A stretch of 64,000 nt of DNA from Paraburkholderia sabiae. GTDB lineage: Bacteria; Pseudomonadota; Gammaproteobacteria; Burkholderiales; Burkholderiaceae. Of the stretch, positions 45,947-56,001 are shown piece by piece (position 1 is the stretch's first letter; each line of letters begins with the position of its first letter). A program made the translations under genes and the position numbers. The notes under the pieces were generated by a model, which was not told where the DNA came from, ran no database searches, and saw only the letters and a program-made list of their open reading frames with translations. The stretch spans positions 551,745 through 615,744 of the forward strand of contig NZ_CP125297.1 in the NCBI RefSeq assembly GCF_030412785.1. The letters run 5' to 3'.

Positions 45947-47491
45947 ATGAGTCGAAGGAGGTTCGAAGTGTTTGAGTATCGACAGGTTCTGGCGCGCATG
46001 CGTCAGGGCGATTCCGACCGTGACATTGCCAGCGCACGCCTGATGGGGCGTGGGAAGCTGAAGACCGTCAGGCAGGTCGCGCTCGCTCGGGGCTGGCTCG
46101 ATCCCGGTCGGCCCTTGCCGGACGACGCCGAACTGGCAGCGATCTTCGGACGCAATCCGAAGCTGCCGCGTAGCTGCGTCTCCACGATTGAACCGTTTCG
46201 CGATCTGGTGCGCGGCTGGTATGACGCCGACGTGCAGGGCACGACGATCTTCAACGCGCTTCAGCGCAACCACGGCTATACGGGCAGCTATTCGGCAGTG
46301 CGGCGCTTCCTGCTGCACCTGAAGGCCGAGCGCGGCGCGAGAGCGACGACGATCCTGGAGTTCGCACCGGCCGAGGCCGCACAGGTCGACTTCGGCGCCG
46401 GTCCGGTGCTCACGCATGAGTCCGGGGTTCTGCTCAAGACATGGTTCTTCGTGATGACGCTGTGCTGGTCGCGTCATCAATACGCCGAGGTCGTGCTGGA
46501 TCAGACGGTCGAGACGTGGCTGGCCTGTCACCGGCGCGCCTTCGAATGGTTCGGTGGCCGCGTCGAACGCGTGATCATCGACAACGCCAAGTGCGCGATC
46601 ACAAAGGCGTGCATGTACGACCCCGAGGTACAGCGCTCGTACGCCGCGCTGGCCGAGGGGTACGGCTTCCGGATCGATGCATGCCCTCCACACGATCCTG
46701 CGAAGAAGGGCGTCGTTGAGGCCGGAGTCAAATACATCAAACGATCCTTCGTGCCGCTGCGCGAATTCCGCGATCTCGCCGACGCCAACCGTCAATTGCG
46801 CGACTGGGTGATGCAGCAGGCCGGCACGCGCGAGCACGGCACGACGCGCGAGCAGCCGCTTGCACGTTTCGCCATCGAGAAGCCACTGCTCGCCAGACTG
46901 CCCGATGTGCCGCCAGTGCTGGCCGTATGGTGCGAGGTCAAGGTCCATACCGACGGGCACGTCGTCTACAAGAAGGCACTGTATTCGGTGCCGTTCACGC
47001 TCGTTGGCAAGCAGCTGTGGCTGAAGGCGACCGACACGGTCGTGCAGGTGTTCCACCGCCATGAGCTCGTCGCGACCCATCCGCGCCTGCGCAAGCCCGG
47101 CGATCGCCACACGGTGCGTGACCACCAGCCGCCTGAAGCGCAAGCGTGGCTCGAGCACGATCCACAGTGGTGCCTGGCGCGGGCAAAGGATATCGGGCCA
47201 GCCTGCCACGCGCTCGTTCTCGCGATGTTCAACGACAAGGTGCTCGTCAACCTGCGCGGCGCGCAGGGCGTCTTGAGGCTTCGCGAGAAGGTCGGCGATC
47301 AACGGCTGGAGGCTGCGTGCGAGCGTGCGCTCGTGTTCGCCAGCCCCAAGTACCGCACTGTCAAGGCGATCCTCGACAAGGGGCTGGACAGCCAGCCCAC
47401 CGCAGCACCAGCGCCGACGCCGGCGCCTGCCGACACCTATCTGAACGGCGGCCGCTTCGGCCGTGACCTCCATTCCCTTCTGATCCATTGA
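45947..47491 (+). CDS. istA: IS21-family transposase IstA
   Basis: 514 residues, intact. N-terminal HTH (VLARMRQGDSDRDIASARL), integrase core with AAQVDFGAGPVL (first Asp), RVIIDNAKCAI (second Asp region) and HDPAKKGVVEAGVKY (Glu), then a beta-barrel domain. ATG 45947 has a GGAGGG site, so is preferred to 45932. Seven bases before istB. Confidence 0.93.
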   Translation: MSRRRFEVFEYRQVLARMRQGDSDRDIASARLMGRGKLKTVRQVALARGWLDPGRPLPDDAELAAIFGRNPKLPRSCVSTIEPFRDLVRGWYDADVQGTTIFNALQRNHGYTGSYSAVRRFLLHLKAERGARATTILEFAPAEAAQVDFGAGPVLTHESGVLLKTWFFVMTLCWSRHQYAEVVLDQTVETWLACHRRAFEWFGGRVERVIIDNAKCAITKACMYDPEVQRSYAALAEGYGFRIDACPPHDPAKKGVVEAGVKYIKRSFVPLREFRDLADANRQLRDWVMQQAGTREHGTTREQPLARFAIEKPLLARLPDVPPVLAVWCEVKVHTDGHVVYKKALYSVPFTLVGKQLWLKATDTVVQVFHRHELVATHPRLRKPGDRHTVRDHQPPEAQAWLEHDPQWCLARAKDIGPACHALVLAMFNDKVLVNLRGAQGVLRLREKVGDQRLEAACERALVFASPKYRTVKAILDKGLDSQPTAAPAPTPAPADTYLNGGRFGRDLHSLLIH

Positions 47492-47497
47492 ACGCCT

Positions 47498-48286
47498 ATG
47501 CATCCCAGTCCAGAACTGAACACGATCCTCAAGCAGTTGCGCCTCTCGGGCATCCTCGACTCGCTCGAGCAACGCAACCGTCAAGCCATCGACGGGCAAC
47601 TTGCCTACACGGAGTTCCTCGCCACGCTTCTGCACGACGAGGTCGCGCGGCGAGAGCAGAAGAAGCTCGGCGTGCGGCTCGCCCGCGCTGGCTTCTCCCT
47701 AGGCAAGACGCTCGAGAACTTCGACTTCGACCGCGTGCCCAAACTCAACCGCGCTCACATCTATGATCTCGCCGCCGGCCGCTATATCGACGAGAAGGTC
47801 TGCGTGCTGATGGTCGGCCAAACCGGCGTCGGCAAGTCGCATCTCGCGCAGGCCCTGGGCCACTGCGCCGCACGCCAGGGCCGCGATGTCCTGTTCATCA
47901 CGCAAACCGAATTGCTCAAGAAGCTGCATGCAGCACGGGCGACTGAGCTCTATGAACGCAAGTTGCAGCAGTTCGTGCGCGTTCCGGTGCTGATCGTCGA
48001 TGACTTTGCACTCAAACCCCTGCGTGCGCCCCACGACGAAGACTTCCACGACCTGGTCGCCGCCAGGTATGAGCGCGCGGCAACTATCCTGACGTCGAAT
48101 CTCGACTTCAGCGAATGGGGCGACGCATTCCCCGACAACCGCATCCTCGGTGCTGCCACGCTCGATCGGCTACGGCACGGCGCCTACCGTGTCGTCATTG
48201 AGGGTGAGAGCTTCCGCAAGCCGAAACCGATGCCCGAAAACGGCGAAAACGTGGTTGCAAAATCAGGCAAAAAAACGCATTCTTGA
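47498..48286 (+). CDS. istB: IS21-family helper ATPase IstB
   Basis: 262 residues, DnaC/DnaA-like AAA+ ATPase. Walker A VGQTGVGKSHLAQ, Walker B VLIVDDFAL, sensor ILTSNLDFSEWG. Works with IstA in target choice. Intact. Confidence 0.93.
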   Translation: MHPSPELNTILKQLRLSGILDSLEQRNRQAIDGQLAYTEFLATLLHDEVARREQKKLGVRLARAGFSLGKTLENFDFDRVPKLNRAHIYDLAAGRYIDEKVCVLMVGQTGVGKSHLAQALGHCAARQGRDVLFITQTELLKKLHAARATELYERKLQQFVRVPVLIVDDFALKPLRAPHDEDFHDLVAARYERAATILTSNLDFSEWGDAFPDNRILGAATLDRLRHGAYRVVIEGESFRKPKPMPENGENVVAKSGKKTHS

Positions 48287-48371
48287 GTCCCTTCGAAATC
48301 GCGTTTCGGGGCCATTCCAGGTGGCCTCATTACGCCGATCATCCCCGGCTCGATTACGCCGATCCGTGACA

Positions 48372-48494
48372 CGAGTCGACCGTTTCCTGCAGTTTGAGCA
48401 CCTGAGCGTCGCGCTCGCGAAGCGCCGCGTCCCGGCTGCGCAGCATGGCCTTCAGCGTTTCGACATCGTCGGGAAGTGGGTTCGCGCGCGTCAT
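48372..48494 (-). pseudogene. tnpC: IS66 transposase TnpC, N-terminal fragment
   Basis: From ATG 48494 the frame reads MTRANPLPDDVETLKAMLRS and RERDAQVLKLQETVDS, the N-terminal coiled coil of IS66 TnpC, then meets the IS21 end at 48371 after 41 residues. The remaining part of tnpC is not found on the other side of the IS21, so it was lost. Confidence 0.7.
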
Positions 48495-48523
48495 GCAGGC
48501 AGTTTACGCGCCAGCAACGACGT

Positions 48524-48871
48524 TTACAACGCTGAGGTCGGTCGTGCTGTTCTCGTCGGTTGCCGCCAGTCGATGCCTTCCAGCAGCATCGATAATTGCG
48601 CCGGGCTCAGGCAAATAACGCCACCGTCGGCTTGAGGCCAAATGAAGCGGCCCTTCTCAAGTCGCTTCATCAGCAGGCACATGCCATCGCCACTCCACCA
48701 CAGCACCTTGAGCAGGTCGCCGCGCTTGCCGCGAAACACGAAGACGTGTCCGCAGAAGGGATCTCGCTCAAGCACGGTCTGCACCTTGGCCGCGAGACTG
48801 TTGAACCCGGCCCGCATGTCAGTTACACCGGCAGCCAGCCAGACGCGCGTTCCTGATGGGAGGCCAATCAC
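48524..48871 (-). CDS. tnpB: IS66 accessory protein TnpB
   Basis: 115 residues of the IS66 Orf2 family: [35 protein letters not shown] and [18 protein letters not shown]. Intact; overlaps tnpA by four bases. Confidence 0.93.
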   Translation of the reverse strand: MIGLPSGTRVWLAAGVTDMRAGFNSLAAKVQTVLERDPFCGHVFVFRGKRGDLLKVLWWSGDGMCLLMKRLEKGRFIWPQADGGVICLSPAQLSMLLEGIDWRQPTRTARPTSAL

Positions 48872-49218
48872 GACGACGACCGCAACGTTGCCAGTACCGT
48901 CCGAAGCGCGCTCAGGTCAGGTGGTCCATCGAAGCGGACTCGCACGGCGCCACACTCGACGACGATACTCGACGGCAATTGCGCCGGCACGGGCAAATGC
49001 ACAGGAATGAACGTTTCAGTGGGCTGAGCTTGCGTAATCGATTGAGCGCGCTCATGAGCACGACGCCAGCGCGCGATCATGTTGGCATTCAAACCGTGCT
49101 CCTGTGCCACGTCCGCGATCGAACGGGCCGGATCGTTTGATTGCGCTACGACCATCGCCCGGAATGCCTTCGAGTAGTTCTTGGATCCCAGTCGTCGGCC
49201 TACCGCCTTCGTTTCCAT
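48868..49218 (-). CDS. tnpA: IS66 transposase subunit TnpA
   Basis: 116 residues from ATG 49218 ([10 protein letters not shown]). The HTH_8-type domain reads [20 protein letters not shown] and [13 protein letters not shown]. Intact. A perfect 11-bp hairpin sits just upstream. Confidence 0.88.
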   Translation of the reverse strand: METKAVGRRLGSKNYSKAFRAMVVAQSNDPARSIADVAQEHGLNANMIARWRRAHERAQSITQAQPTETFIPVHLPVPAQLPSSIVVECGAVRVRFDGPPDLSALRTVLATLRSSS

Positions 49219-49222
49219 CGTT

Positions 49223-49252
49223 CTAGTTCCCACTTGATCTGGTGGGAACTAG
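49223..49252. repeat. 11-bp perfect inverted repeat upstream of IS66 tnpA
   Basis: CTAGTTCCCAC at 49223-49233 pairs with GTGGGAACTAG at 49242-49252 over an 8-base loop. It ends five bases before the tnpA start, so may form in the mRNA leader. Confidence 0.6.
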
Positions 49253-50159
49253 GTTGCCGATTGAGCGCACCTATGAACAGACGGTGGTGAAGCAACGCTT
49301 ACGGCGATGATTGATCAAGTGATTCATGACCGACTTAGCTGATGCTGACGATACGCGGCGTCGCTCCATACGAGCGCGCTGATAGTCGACGAGGTCTCGC
49401 TGGTTGAGTTACGAGTGAGCGCATTCCTCCGCGTGCTCCGTGACTGCGCTTCTGGCCGTCCTACAACAGCTCGTCGCGCAAGATCAGATCCGCGCTTATG
49501 ACGCGCTCCGCCGTCCCTGCAGGCACCGCGGCAGGTACCGTCGGATTAAGGCGTCCCCTCCCAGTTTTTAAGGGCTTCGACTGCAAGGACACGCCGTAGT
49601 TCGATGCGCGTACAGCCCTCGCGCGGCGAGCGAGGCCTTCCTCGACCAGGGACAGGAGCGCCAACGCAGCATCGCCGTGCTCGGCTTCGAGATCACCCCG
49701 ACCGCCCAGACGCCCTGAAGGACAGCGGCATTTTTAATGTTTCTCAGGAGGTCTCTGGCTCGCTTGGCCACGGATGCTTCTCGCCACCGCTGGCGGCGGA
49801 CCAACCAGCAGCGGGTCGGCCTCCAGGCGCGCGTATTCCTAGCAACTGGCAAAGGGGGACGTGCTCCATTCGATGCTGGACCGCAGTTCCTCAAATGCCC
49901 GCGATGACAGTGCCACGGCCGTGTACCCTCTATGCCGCCGCGAGGGGTACACAAATCCGTCCGGCCGCGTGACGGGGTCAACGGACTGGATTGTCCGGTC
50001 GAGTTGATATCCGAACCACTGCAACCACGTAAGTCAGTATGACTTTCCGTGGGTAGAGGGGCTGGCCTGGCGTGGGGCATCAACGCGGGTTAGCATCGCT
50101 GCCAGAGCCGCATGGGTGGGCAAAGGCCGCACCCCGGCAACTTCCCCACGGAGGCCAGC
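49253..50159. other. Non-coding interval
   Basis: About 900 bases with only overlapping short frames on both strands and no recognised family. Probably old IS debris. Confidence 0.35.
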
Positions 50160-50632
50160 ATGGACAACGATAGCACGGTGTACGTCGGGCTTGATGTGCA
50201 TAAGGAATCGATCACAGTTGCCTATGCGATTGATGCGGGTGAAGTCGAGCTACTGGGTAAGATCGGGACAACGCCGACGGAAATTGATCGCTTGTGCAAG
50301 CGACTGCGATCCAAAGGGCGGCATATCCGAGTCGTCTACGAGGCTGGGCCCTGCGGTTACGGGCTGTACCGGCGTCTGGTCAAGCAAGGCTTCGACTGCA
50401 TAGTATGTGCGCCATCGTTGATTCCACGGAAGCCTGGAGAACGGGTCAAGACTGACCGACGCGACGCGACGCGATAAAGCTGGCGCGTTCGCTGCGTGCC
50501 GGCGACCTCTCAGCGGTATATGTACCAAGCGTCGAGGACGAGGCATTCAGGGATTTGGCGCGAGCCTGGGCATCGGCGAGGGACGATTTACGGCACGCGC
50601 GACAACGGAAAAGCCAAAAACGCAGGTATCGC
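50160..50632 (+). pseudogene. IS110-family transposase, N-terminal fragment
   Basis: Begins [20 protein letters not shown], then [20 protein letters not shown] and RVKTDRRDA, the DEDD domain. A five-base repeat (GCGAC) near 50460 shifts the frame; the next frame continues [18 protein letters not shown] and [12 protein letters not shown] before homology ends near 50600. The C-terminal domain is absent. Confidence 0.8.
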
Positions 50633-51319
50633 GATTGACATGGAAAGTCATATCAGCGGCTCGCGAGGGCCGTTCTGGCATAGCGATTGAGGTTTTGGAT
50701 AGTTTGGTATCCACCAAAACGGGGCGACACCCACTGGCCGCACGGCGGCTGGGTCAGACGAGACCCAGTACAACGCTCTGCAGATTGGCAGCGGCGGGGT
50801 TGTCTATTCGGAAAACAACTATTTTTTCAGGAGAAACCAGAGCATTCAGGTTCGGCCTTGATTCGCCGGGCGACGTCTACGCTTTCCATGAGAACGCAAA
50901 CCGGCACGACCAGACCACCGACAGATTGGCAAGGGGCGAGGCTTTTTCACTCGCGCCTGTCGGTTACGCGTATCGGGCCGGGACAGCCTCATCTATTCTC
51001 AAAGCCGTGCAAAGCTTCGGTCCTCGCTAGTGGCAAGCATGAACAAGACGACTGCCCGTGGCTGTTGGATTTGTCTCGCGGGCATCGTCGTTAGTAAAGG
51101 CCGACGGTCGCCAGCGACGTATCGCGGGGTGCCGCAATATTCGTTCGCAGATTGGGATTCCCCGCCGTGCAAAACGCAACGGTGATCGGTATGTGCAGTC
51201 GGGAGCGCGTTTCACTTCGGGGTGAAAGTGAGGGTTCCGTATTTCAGGCCGGTCGAAGCCCCCGCTGTTGGGTCCGTAGTCGCCCCGCCGGCCTCTGGTC
51301 TTACCTTGACCGCAAAGGC
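50633..51319. other. Non-coding interval
   Basis: No supported gene. Short frames in all phases; nothing recognised. Confidence 0.35.
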
Positions 51320-51936
51320 TTCAATGTCAGGCGCGTCGAACTTCATCGCGATGAGGTAGTGGTTGTAGAGAAGCTTCCAGATGGTCGTATGTCGCCGCAG
51401 TCCCCGTTGGAGATCGTCGGCTGCCTGACATCGCTTTCCTGATACAGCACTTCGGACAGTGGGCGTTCAGGTTGCCCGTCAGGGCGAACGCACCCGCGGT
51501 CATGCCATGATATCGGCCGTGAAACGCCAGCACCGAGCGCTGGCCGGTGGCCGGTGGCCGTCTTCATCGGCTTGACGACGGCCTCGGTCGCGTCCGAGTC
51601 GGACGGCCCGCAGAACTGGATGCGGGCCTGCCGCGCGAACATTTCTGGCAGCGCGTCGAACGGCGCTTCGATGAAGCAACTCTTCGCGGGCGTCGTGAGG
51701 TCGAGCGCCTAGAGCAGTTGATCCGACTGAAAATATTCGATCACGCAGTCGCAGACGTACGGGTGATTGCGGCTCAGCTCCAGCGTGCCGGCGCGAGACA
51801 GGCAGTCGAGAGACCCCTTCCCATCGCTGTCGGCCACGTGCGCGCGCCAGCGTTGCCGAACTACCTCGAAGATATCGGATAGATCGAACAATTCAGCATC
51901 TGGTCTGTTCGTCGGCTCAATCTCTGAAAGAGCCAT
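51320..51936 (-). pseudogene. Class III aminotransferase (diaminobutyrate type), decayed
   Basis: From ATG 51936: FEVVRQRWRAHVADSD, LSRAGTLELSRNHPYV, then an in-frame TAG at about 51709, ALDLTTPAK, MFARQARIQFCGPSDSDATE and KTATGHR. A small tandem duplication (CACCGGC) near 51545 shifts the frame to VLAFHGRYHGMTAGAFALTG. Only about the first 180 residues remain. Resembles EctB/siderophore-type 2,4-diaminobutyrate aminotransferases. A different, intact member lies at 58582. Confidence 0.7.
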
Positions 51937-54312
51937 TTATATGACGGACTTGCGTTCCGCCGTGATTCTCGCGCTCGCGACGACCGCTTGCCCGAGTGCA
52001 ATACCGCCGTCGTTGGTCGGCACGTCGCGATGCGCATATACGTCGAAGCCTCGCCGCCGAAGTTCGACCAGCGCATTCACCAGCAGAAATTCATTCAGGA
52101 ATACGCCGCCGCTCAGCACGACCGTGTCGAGCGCATGCCGGCTACGCAGCAGATCGCACAGCGACGCAATCGCCAGTACGATCGTCGAATGAAAGCGCCG
52201 GCTGATCGTCGCCAGCTCGACGCTATCGGCAGTATCCGACACGACCTGCCGCACGAGCGGCCGGTAGTCAAGCTCGATCGGCGCGTCAGCGGACGGGTCA
52301 AAAGCGTAACGATACGGTTCGCTCATCGCCAGGTCGCGGGCAAGCAACCCCTCGAATTCGATCGGCCCGTGTGCTTCATATTCCGCCCGCGAGCAAACGC
52401 CCGCCAGCGCCGCGACGCCGTCGAACAACCGCCCCATGCTCGACGCGCGCGTCACGTTGATGCCCTTCCGCCACATCGTCGCGTACACGTGCCGCGCTTC
52501 ATGGCCAAGCGCCGCAAGCGCGGGCACGCACGCCAGCATGCCTTCATTGCCGTCGAACGATTCGAGCGCAAGTGCGAGTGCCGTGCGCACCGGTTCATGC
52601 ACCGCCTTGTCGCCGCCGAGCAGCGAAAGGTAACGCAAGTGTCCCGCGCGCTGCACCGCCCGCGCGTCGCCGATGAAAAACTCGCCGCCCCATATCGTGC
52701 CGTCGATGCCATAGCCGGCGCCGTCCAGAATCACTCCGATCGCGGGTCCGTCGAGCCGGTTGTCGGCGAGGCACGACACCATGTGTGCATGGTGATGCTG
52801 GACCTGCTGACGCGACACACGTGTGTCCGACGCAAGCCGGGTCGATCGGAACGATGGATGCAGATCGCAGGCGGCCACTGTAGGCTTCACGCGATACAGG
52901 TCTGCCAAGTGCGACGCGATCGTCTGGTGCGAACGAAACGTGTCGTTGTTGTCGAGATCGCCGATATGCTGGCTCACATAGATTCGCTTGCGATCCGCGA
53001 GCGCGACTGTCGTCTTCAGTTCCGCGCCATAGGCGACTACTGGCGCCATCGATCGACCGACTTCTATTACGTATGGCGCGAAGCCTCGCGCGCGCCGGAA
53101 GAAACTGATCTGCGGTTCTGGCAACTGCGCGTGGTCCGAGCAACGAATCACGGAGTCGTCGATACGAATCGCGATGTCGCGGTCGTTCAGCAGCACCAGG
53201 TCGGACACCTCGAACAAGCGCGCGAGTGCCTCCTCGTTGCGATACGCAATCGGAAATCCAGACACGTTTCCGCTCGTCATCACCAGTGCCGGCAGGTCGG
53301 GATCGGACAGCAGCAGGTAATGCAGCGGCGCCGACGGCAGCATCACGCCGAGGTTCGGATTGCGCGGTGCGACGTTCTTCGCCAGGCCAACGCCGTTTAA
53401 CTTGCGCAGCAGCACGATTGGTCGGCCGGGCGACCTCAGCCATTGCGCCTCAAGTTCGCTGCAGTCGGTCCAGCGACGAGCCGTCTCCACCGACGCCATC
53501 ATCAGCGCGAACGGCTTCGAATTGCGGCGCTTGCGGTCGCGCAGCCGCGCGACTGCGTCCGGATTGCACGCGTCCACGACGAGATGAAAGCCGCCGACGC
53601 TCTTGACCGCGACCGTCAGGCCCGTGCGCAGCGCGTCGATCGCCGCACGCAACGCGTCGTCGCCGGCCGACAGCATCCCGTCTGCATCATATAGCTCCAC
53701 CCGCGGCCCGCATTCCGGACACGCGTTCGGTTGCGCGTGATAGCGACGGTTGGACGGATCGCGGTACTCCGATTCGCACCGGGTACACATCGTGAACGCG
53801 CGCATCGTCGTATTGATGCGATCGTACGGAATCGCCTTGATCAGCGAGAAGCGCGGCCCGCAGTTTGTACAGTTAATGAAGGGATAGCGATAGCGCCGGT
53901 TGGCCGGATCTGCCATCTCGCCCAAGCAGGCATCGCACACGTGCGAATCCGCAGGCAGTTGCGCTAGATTACTGCCGCCAGGCTCACTGTCCCGGATCAC
54001 GAAGCGCTCCGTCGCGTCAAGCAGCGGCGCGACGCAGTGCGACTGCAGCGACGCTACGCACGCAAGTGGCGGCAATTCCGAGCGTAGTGCCGCAGCGAAA
54101 TCGGCCAGTGCGTGCGCGTCGCCCTCCACCTCTATCAGTACACCGTCGGCATCGTTCAGCACCCAACCGCGCAACGCGCGCGATGTCGCAATCCGGTACA
54201 CGAACGGCCGGAAGCCGACGCCCTGCACCACGCCCGTAACACGCACGCGCCATCGAATCGGCCCGTTCGCGCCGGCGTGCGGAGCGACGGCAGTTGCGTT
54301 GCCGGTCAACAT
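51937..54312 (-). CDS. hypF: [NiFe]-hydrogenase maturation carbamoyltransferase HypF
   Basis: 791 residues, intact. Acylphosphatase domain (VVQGVGFRPFVYRIA, near 30-45); two zinc fingers (CDACLGEM / CTNCGPRF and CTRCESEYRD / CPECGPRV); YrdC domain; Kae1-like domain with QHHHAHMVSC and ILDGAGYGIDG; VLSGGVFLNEFLL near the end. HypF makes the carbamoyl group that HypE turns to cyanide for the Ni-Fe site. Overlaps hypE by seven bases, so coupled. No structural hydrogenase gene follows on this strand. Confidence 0.96.
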   Translation of the reverse strand: MLTGNATAVAPHAGANGPIRWRVRVTGVVQGVGFRPFVYRIATSRALRGWVLNDADGVLIEVEGDAHALADFAAALRSELPPLACVASLQSHCVAPLLDATERFVIRDSEPGGSNLAQLPADSHVCDACLGEMADPANRRYRYPFINCTNCGPRFSLIKAIPYDRINTTMRAFTMCTRCESEYRDPSNRRYHAQPNACPECGPRVELYDADGMLSAGDDALRAAIDALRTGLTVAVKSVGGFHLVVDACNPDAVARLRDRKRRNSKPFALMMASVETARRWTDCSELEAQWLRSPGRPIVLLRKLNGVGLAKNVAPRNPNLGVMLPSAPLHYLLLSDPDLPALVMTSGNVSGFPIAYRNEEALARLFEVSDLVLLNDRDIAIRIDDSVIRCSDHAQLPEPQISFFRRARGFAPYVIEVGRSMAPVVAYGAELKTTVALADRKRIYVSQHIGDLDNNDTFRSHQTIASHLADLYRVKPTVAACDLHPSFRSTRLASDTRVSRQQVQHHHAHMVSCLADNRLDGPAIGVILDGAGYGIDGTIWGGEFFIGDARAVQRAGHLRYLSLLGGDKAVHEPVRTALALALESFDGNEGMLACVPALAALGHEARHVYATMWRKGINVTRASSMGRLFDGVAALAGVCSRAEYEAHGPIEFEGLLARDLAMSEPYRYAFDPSADAPIELDYRPLVRQVVSDTADSVELATISRRFHSTIVLAIASLCDLLRSRHALDTVVLSGGVFLNEFLLVNALVELRRRGFDVYAHRDVPTNDGGIALGQAVVASARITAERKSVI

Positions 54313-55331
54313 AGGCGCGGCAACTCCGCGCCTGCTAGTTCCTCAATCGTGCGCAGCTCGCCGTTGCGGGTGCGCATGACGACTGCGCGATCGCCCGCGT
54401 TGCGCACCTCGCCGATCTCGACCGCCTGCCTGCCGTATGGATGACCGCGCAGCACCGTGAGCACCTGCTCGACATGCTCCGGCGCGACGAACAGGCAAAG
54501 GCAGCCTTCGTTCGCCATATTGATCGGATCGACGCCGAGCATGTCGGCCGCCATCGCGGTCTCCGCCTGGATCGGTAGGTCGGGTTCACGTATTTCGATC
54601 GTCGAATCGAGCGCGGACGCATATTCGTGCATCACGGCCGACAAGCCGCCGCGCGTGACGTCGCGCACCGAGCGCAGCGCGCTTTCCGGCATCGCGTCAA
54701 ACAGCATGGCCAGCATACCGTTGAGCGGCGCGCAATCGCTCAGCACGCGCGTCTCGAATCCGAGCCCTTCGCGAATCGATAACAGGTGGATCGTGTGATT
54801 GCCGATCCACCCGCTCAGGATAACGCGATCGCCCGGCCGCACACGCTTCATCCGCAGTGGAGCGCGCCCGAAGAATCCAACGCCCGTCGTGTTGATGAAG
54901 ATCCGATCCGCCTCGCCCTTCCCGACGACCTTTGTATCGCCCGCGACGATCTTTACGTTCGCTTCGCGCGCCGTGTCGCGAATCGACTCCAGCACTCGCA
55001 CCAGGGTGCTCAAGGGCAGACCCGTCTCGAGAATCAGTGCGAGCGACAGAAACTTTGGCGTCGCTCCCATCACCGCCAGATCGTTGACGGTACCGCACAC
55101 CGCGATCTTGCCGATGTCGCCGTTGCCGAACAGCGGTGGATCGACGACGAATGAATCCGTCGTCATCGCGAGGTATCCACCGTCGACGTCGAGCAGCGCG
55201 CTGTCCTCCATTTCGCCGATATAGGTATCGCCCAGCACCGACACGATCATTTCTACCAGTTCGCGGCTGAGTTTGGCACCCGTGCCGTGGTCGAGTACGA
55301 TCGCCGAGCGCGAAAGATCATTGATATTCAT
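54306..55331 (-). CDS. hypE: [NiFe]-hydrogenase maturation protein HypE
   Basis: 341 residues, AIR-synthase (PurM-like) fold. LDHGTGAKLSRELVE at the start, TTDSFVVDPPLFGNGDIG, VRDVTRGGLSAVMHE, and the C-terminal PRLC ending with the Cys that receives the carbamoyl group from HypF and becomes the thiocyanate. Intact. First gene of a hypE-hypF pair. Confidence 0.96.
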   Translation of the reverse strand: MNINDLSRSAIVLDHGTGAKLSRELVEMIVSVLGDTYIGEMEDSALLDVDGGYLAMTTDSFVVDPPLFGNGDIGKIAVCGTVNDLAVMGATPKFLSLALILETGLPLSTLVRVLESIRDTAREANVKIVAGDTKVVGKGEADRIFINTTGVGFFGRAPLRMKRVRPGDRVILSGWIGNHTIHLLSIREGLGFETRVLSDCAPLNGMLAMLFDAMPESALRSVRDVTRGGLSAVMHEYASALDSTIEIREPDLPIQAETAMAADMLGVDPINMANEGCLCLFVAPEHVEQVLTVLRGHPYGRQAVEIGEVRNAGDRAVVMRTRNGELRTIEELAGAELPRLC

Positions 55332-55413
55332 GGATGCTTCGATCGAAAGTTTCGGGGTACATGCTGTCGTCCGCTGGCCGCGTGCGCGGCACCGCGACCG
55401 GCGAGCCTGTGCG

Positions 55414-56001
55414 TCAAGGCGTCTTGATCACCTTGCGAGGCAGGCGACCGAACGCATCGATCGTGCGCAGTACCTCGGCCGATCCGGTCACCGTCGCGCA
55501 ATAGGCATCGAGCCATTCGAGCGCTCGCTTCTTGTCCGTTTCCTGGGCGGACACGACACAGTCGGACGGCACCCAGATGTTGTATCCACGAAAGAACGCA
55601 TCCGCCGCCGTGGTTTGCACGCAGATCTGCGTCTGCATGCCGGTCACGACCACGGTGTCAACGCCTCGCGCCTGGAGCATTTCGTGGAGATCGGTCTCGT
55701 AAAAGCCGCTGTCCTTGTTCTTTTCGACGACCAGATCCGATTCGACGAGGAAATCGGCGATTATCTGTGCGCCTTCGCTACCTTTCGTCACAGGCAGATA
55801 CCCGTTGTACCGCTCGGCGTTCGCGTCGTCTTCTCGATTGATGAGTTGCAGGTGCACGATCTCACAGCCTCGGTCCCGCATGCCGTCTAGAAACCGGCGG
55901 AAATTGTCCTTCGCGTCGGCCACAGCGCGAATGCGCTCGGGATTCTTGTTTACCAGTTCGTACTGGAGATCATTCGTCAGAACCGCAATGTTGCTTGCCA
56001 T
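55414..56001 (-). CDS. Isochorismatase-family cysteine hydrolase
   Basis: 195 residues. Asp in AVLTNDLQYELV, Lys in VVEKNKDSGFYETDL, Cys in VVTGMQTQICVQTTA: the Asp-Lys-Cys triad of nicotinamidase-like hydrolases. Start ATG 56001 (MASNIAV) has an AGGA site at the right distance; an ATG at 56010 is too close to it. Substrate unknown. 82 bases upstream of hypE and on the same strand, possibly co-transcribed. Confidence 0.85.
   Translation of the reverse strand: MASNIAVLTNDLQYELVNKNPERIRAVADAKDNFRRFLDGMRDRGCEIVHLQLINREDDANAERYNGYLPVTKGSEGAQIIADFLVESDLVVEKNKDSGFYETDLHEMLQARGVDTVVVTGMQTQICVQTTAADAFFRGYNIWVPSDCVVSAQETDKKRALEWLDAYCATVTGSAEVLRTIDAFGRLPRKVIKTP

Larger units (their letters stand above)
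45703..48371 (+). mobile_element. Complete IS21-family element
   Basis: Ends TGTCACTGACCGGC (45703) and, inverted, TGTCACGGATCGGC (48371). The left side carries about six copies of a roughly 30-base unit around ATCGGCGTAATCGAGCCA between 45715 and 45865, the right side two copies; multiple terminal repeats are typical of IS21. Contains istA and istB. The right end lies inside an IS66 tnpC. No clear target duplication is visible. Confidence 0.85.

Noticed and set aside
45923..47635. Long minus-strand open frame of 570 codons
   Set aside because: It is the shadow of the well-identified istA on the plus strand and has no family features.
51988..53400. Plus-strand open frame of 470 codons under hypF
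   Set aside because: GC-rich shadow of hypF; His/Arg-rich composition and no domain.
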